13,421 nt of DNA from an archaeon (lineage in GTDB: Archaea; Nanobdellota; Nanobdellia; SCGC-AAA011-G17; GW2011-AR18): positions 1 through 13,421 of the forward strand of contig JAHFKB010000025.1 of the NCBI GenBank assembly GCA_023245565.1, read 5' to 3'. A model generated the notes under the pieces. That model searched no databases. It was not told the origin of the DNA and worked only from the letters and a program-made list of their open reading frames with translations. The position numbers and the translations under genes were made by a program. The first letter of the stretch is position 1. Each line of letters opens with the position of its first letter. This document shows positions 13,301 through 13,421 of this stretch, piece by piece.

Positions 13301-13421
13301 TACTAAAATTACACCCAAGGATGGAAATAATTTTGTACCTTTTGATAAATCTAGTAAAGAAGTTTCTTTATATGTAAGAGGAAATCCTATACAATGCGGC
13401 TGGGCAAATGAAAGTGTTCAG
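10362..13421 (+). CDS. Giant cysteine-rich surface protein, 3' truncated by window edge
   Basis: Open for 1020 codons from the ATG at 10362 to the last base, with no stop. I read every codon. Residues 1-25 are a signal peptide (MKTKN, long hydrophobic core, INA before EGCC). Residues 28-185 hold four modules that each begin with a Cys-Cys pair, at 28, 71, 109 and 152 (spacing 43, 38, 43); another pair is at 384. The middle has no domain I recognise. Around 712-739 lies a hydrophobic hairpin: IPEGVFFFLPFSLF, then KKKKLFSKK, then LIYFLLILSIILAGCEG. After it the protein is cysteine-rich again, and the visible end (PGITKITPKDG, later CGWANES) looks like an Ig-like repeat typical of archaeal surface proteins. 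The ATGA overlap with the pilin-like gene implies an operon. Predicted extracellular; function unknown. Confidence 0.88.
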   Translation, partial: MKTKNLILLLISLLIFLLAVIVINAEGCCVRTNGNQYCVSEKDGALQSNCEKGLWFSESCDKIPECGDKGCCYIDNGCNDEVLKLKCQNNQGKPSKSKCSETEECKRICCKVDLGYLYVKQSECDKLSGSAEDKDEFDCKALNYGIDGERVCCVKDDGSCIRLTSDKCDGTPYKGFLCKDAPCNPKCETKTKIDRGDLKIPEEAGKLFWYDSCGNPEEIVKESDSIEDFKKLGYDKSFDGDCSKDPSKVMSFKKDGLITCADLVCNKLWDNPYTDENHNGKLNDDSFFEFGGAKRDFRYNGESWCEYMQAKVGPGLDLPGTRHYRHYCDSGFEKVDVKDNGREDICVEKVVNGMTKAEWIFNDAGVCLECNDQDIVNAGNSKVCCEQARNQKVPCTYIERKAIYKDKIALLFFKEVFDQLIKMNEEVNSYDVKYKKLKYLKDGKTVREENFDSVIEGLNDPMCKDVKVGWRDASNNTALCSLFLRNPSRGTYELVVSGKGCVKLTGICSNNIDISLGVFDLGPISNEVCLPLVPPSGKEFCKSFSKYGFDKTTPYVSHNYYYNTPYNGFGLGKECDGTEECLKLYIANVLKYGYTIPATSVDYSADASNMPRDTNLGIPRFIYDDINSLCKGFGDCGYSSDLLGNFNTMTKFDNEPNSICYAVSNNDKACYVLIDSDYGNISSAKYSNLKKGKVVTPNNFIPEGVFFFLPFSLFKKKKLFSKKQLIYFLLILSIILAGCEGSYEINYPVPPNSYLKCGEWFPSSGATECWRCNEKMSKGGLLPDVDLNDSTGKPYYKCTKELCYSLGIDTQQCIFQQNDKGSYCAPVTNFQVPTIEFLNAKFICSSNEPGDCSDKNFKIGDQPSGASIEILGKLESGMLLEVKFKTKGDIKIKDSNSVKQDIATMCYSSKTRETEKGVLKNNQPIDLGIEHIIKIPLVPKPDSQNVFIQCDNLAPKTEHSNPAEIKFTVAKQEDVGSPGITKITPKDGNNFVPFDKSSKEVSLYVRGNPIQCGWANESVQ

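Noticed and set aside
12534..13421. Separate lipoprotein gene starting at TTG 12534
   Set aside because: The TTG would give a signal peptide without a basic N-region, and the upstream frame runs through without a stop. Kept as a fusion hypothesis instead.
1..13421. tRNA, rRNA or other structured RNA genes; insertion sequences
   Set aside because: No G+C-rich island, cloverleaf-like arms, transposase or terminal inverted repeats noticed on reading both strands; a covariance-model scan would be the decisive test.

Overview
The window looks like chromosomal DNA of a very AT-rich archaeon. Evidence: archaeal RNA polymerase subunit L, archaeal transcript-cleavage factor TFS, an archaeal-type PCNA sliding clamp, a Ser/His (S26B-type) signal peptidase, nearly exclusive AGA/AGG arginine codons, and TATA boxes about 26 bp in front of start codons. 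The abundance of large cysteine-rich surface proteins, a pilin-like protein with an RGQVSVFVIIG start and many small toxin-antitoxin pairs suggests a DPANN lineage (Woesearchaeota/Pacearchaeota-like). That placement is inference; no rRNA gene is present to confirm it.

Layout. 1-761: C-terminal part of a cysteine-rich surface protein. 789-2177: a second, complete cysteine-rich surface protein with a perfect 78-bp internal tandem repeat. 2281-2553: rpoL. 2584-3981: two-pass membrane protein with an extracellular cadherin-like domain and a cytoplasmic repeat tail. 4013-4585: signal peptidase I. 4621-4914: TFS. 4949-5419: histidine-rich four-pass membrane protein. 5423-5976 (minus strand): a toxin-first toxin-antitoxin pair whose antitoxin joins a zinc ribbon to an AbrB domain. 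6181-6924: PCNA. 6953-7549: DUF1461/Lit-like membrane protein. 7577-8167: six-pass membrane protein. 8237-8819: AbrB/PIN toxin-antitoxin pair. 8914-9554: RHH/PIN (VapBC) pair. 9604-10365: pilin-like protein, overlapped by ATGA with a giant cysteine-rich surface protein open from 10362 to the window end (at least 1020 codons, no stop).

Expression logic. Ten of twelve first-in-unit genes have a TATA-like box centred 25-29 bp from the start codon, so most transcripts should be leaderless. Genes placed second in a unit, or with a leader, tend to carry GAGG/GTGAT-type Shine-Dalgarno matches instead. Each of the three toxin-antitoxin promoters has a short repeat exactly at or just after the predicted transcription start: three 8-bp sites at 12-bp period, two 11-bp direct repeats, and one inverted repeat. 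These look like autoregulatory operators.

Themes. The window mixes information-processing genes (rpoL, tfs, pcn) with cell-envelope genes (cysteine-rich surface proteins, signal peptidase, pilin-like protein, Lit-like protein). The points most worth following are the zinc-ribbon/AbrB antitoxin with its phased operator, the DUF1461/Lit-like protein in an archaeon, and the giant surface protein with an internal hydrophobic hairpin ending in a lipobox-like LAGC.
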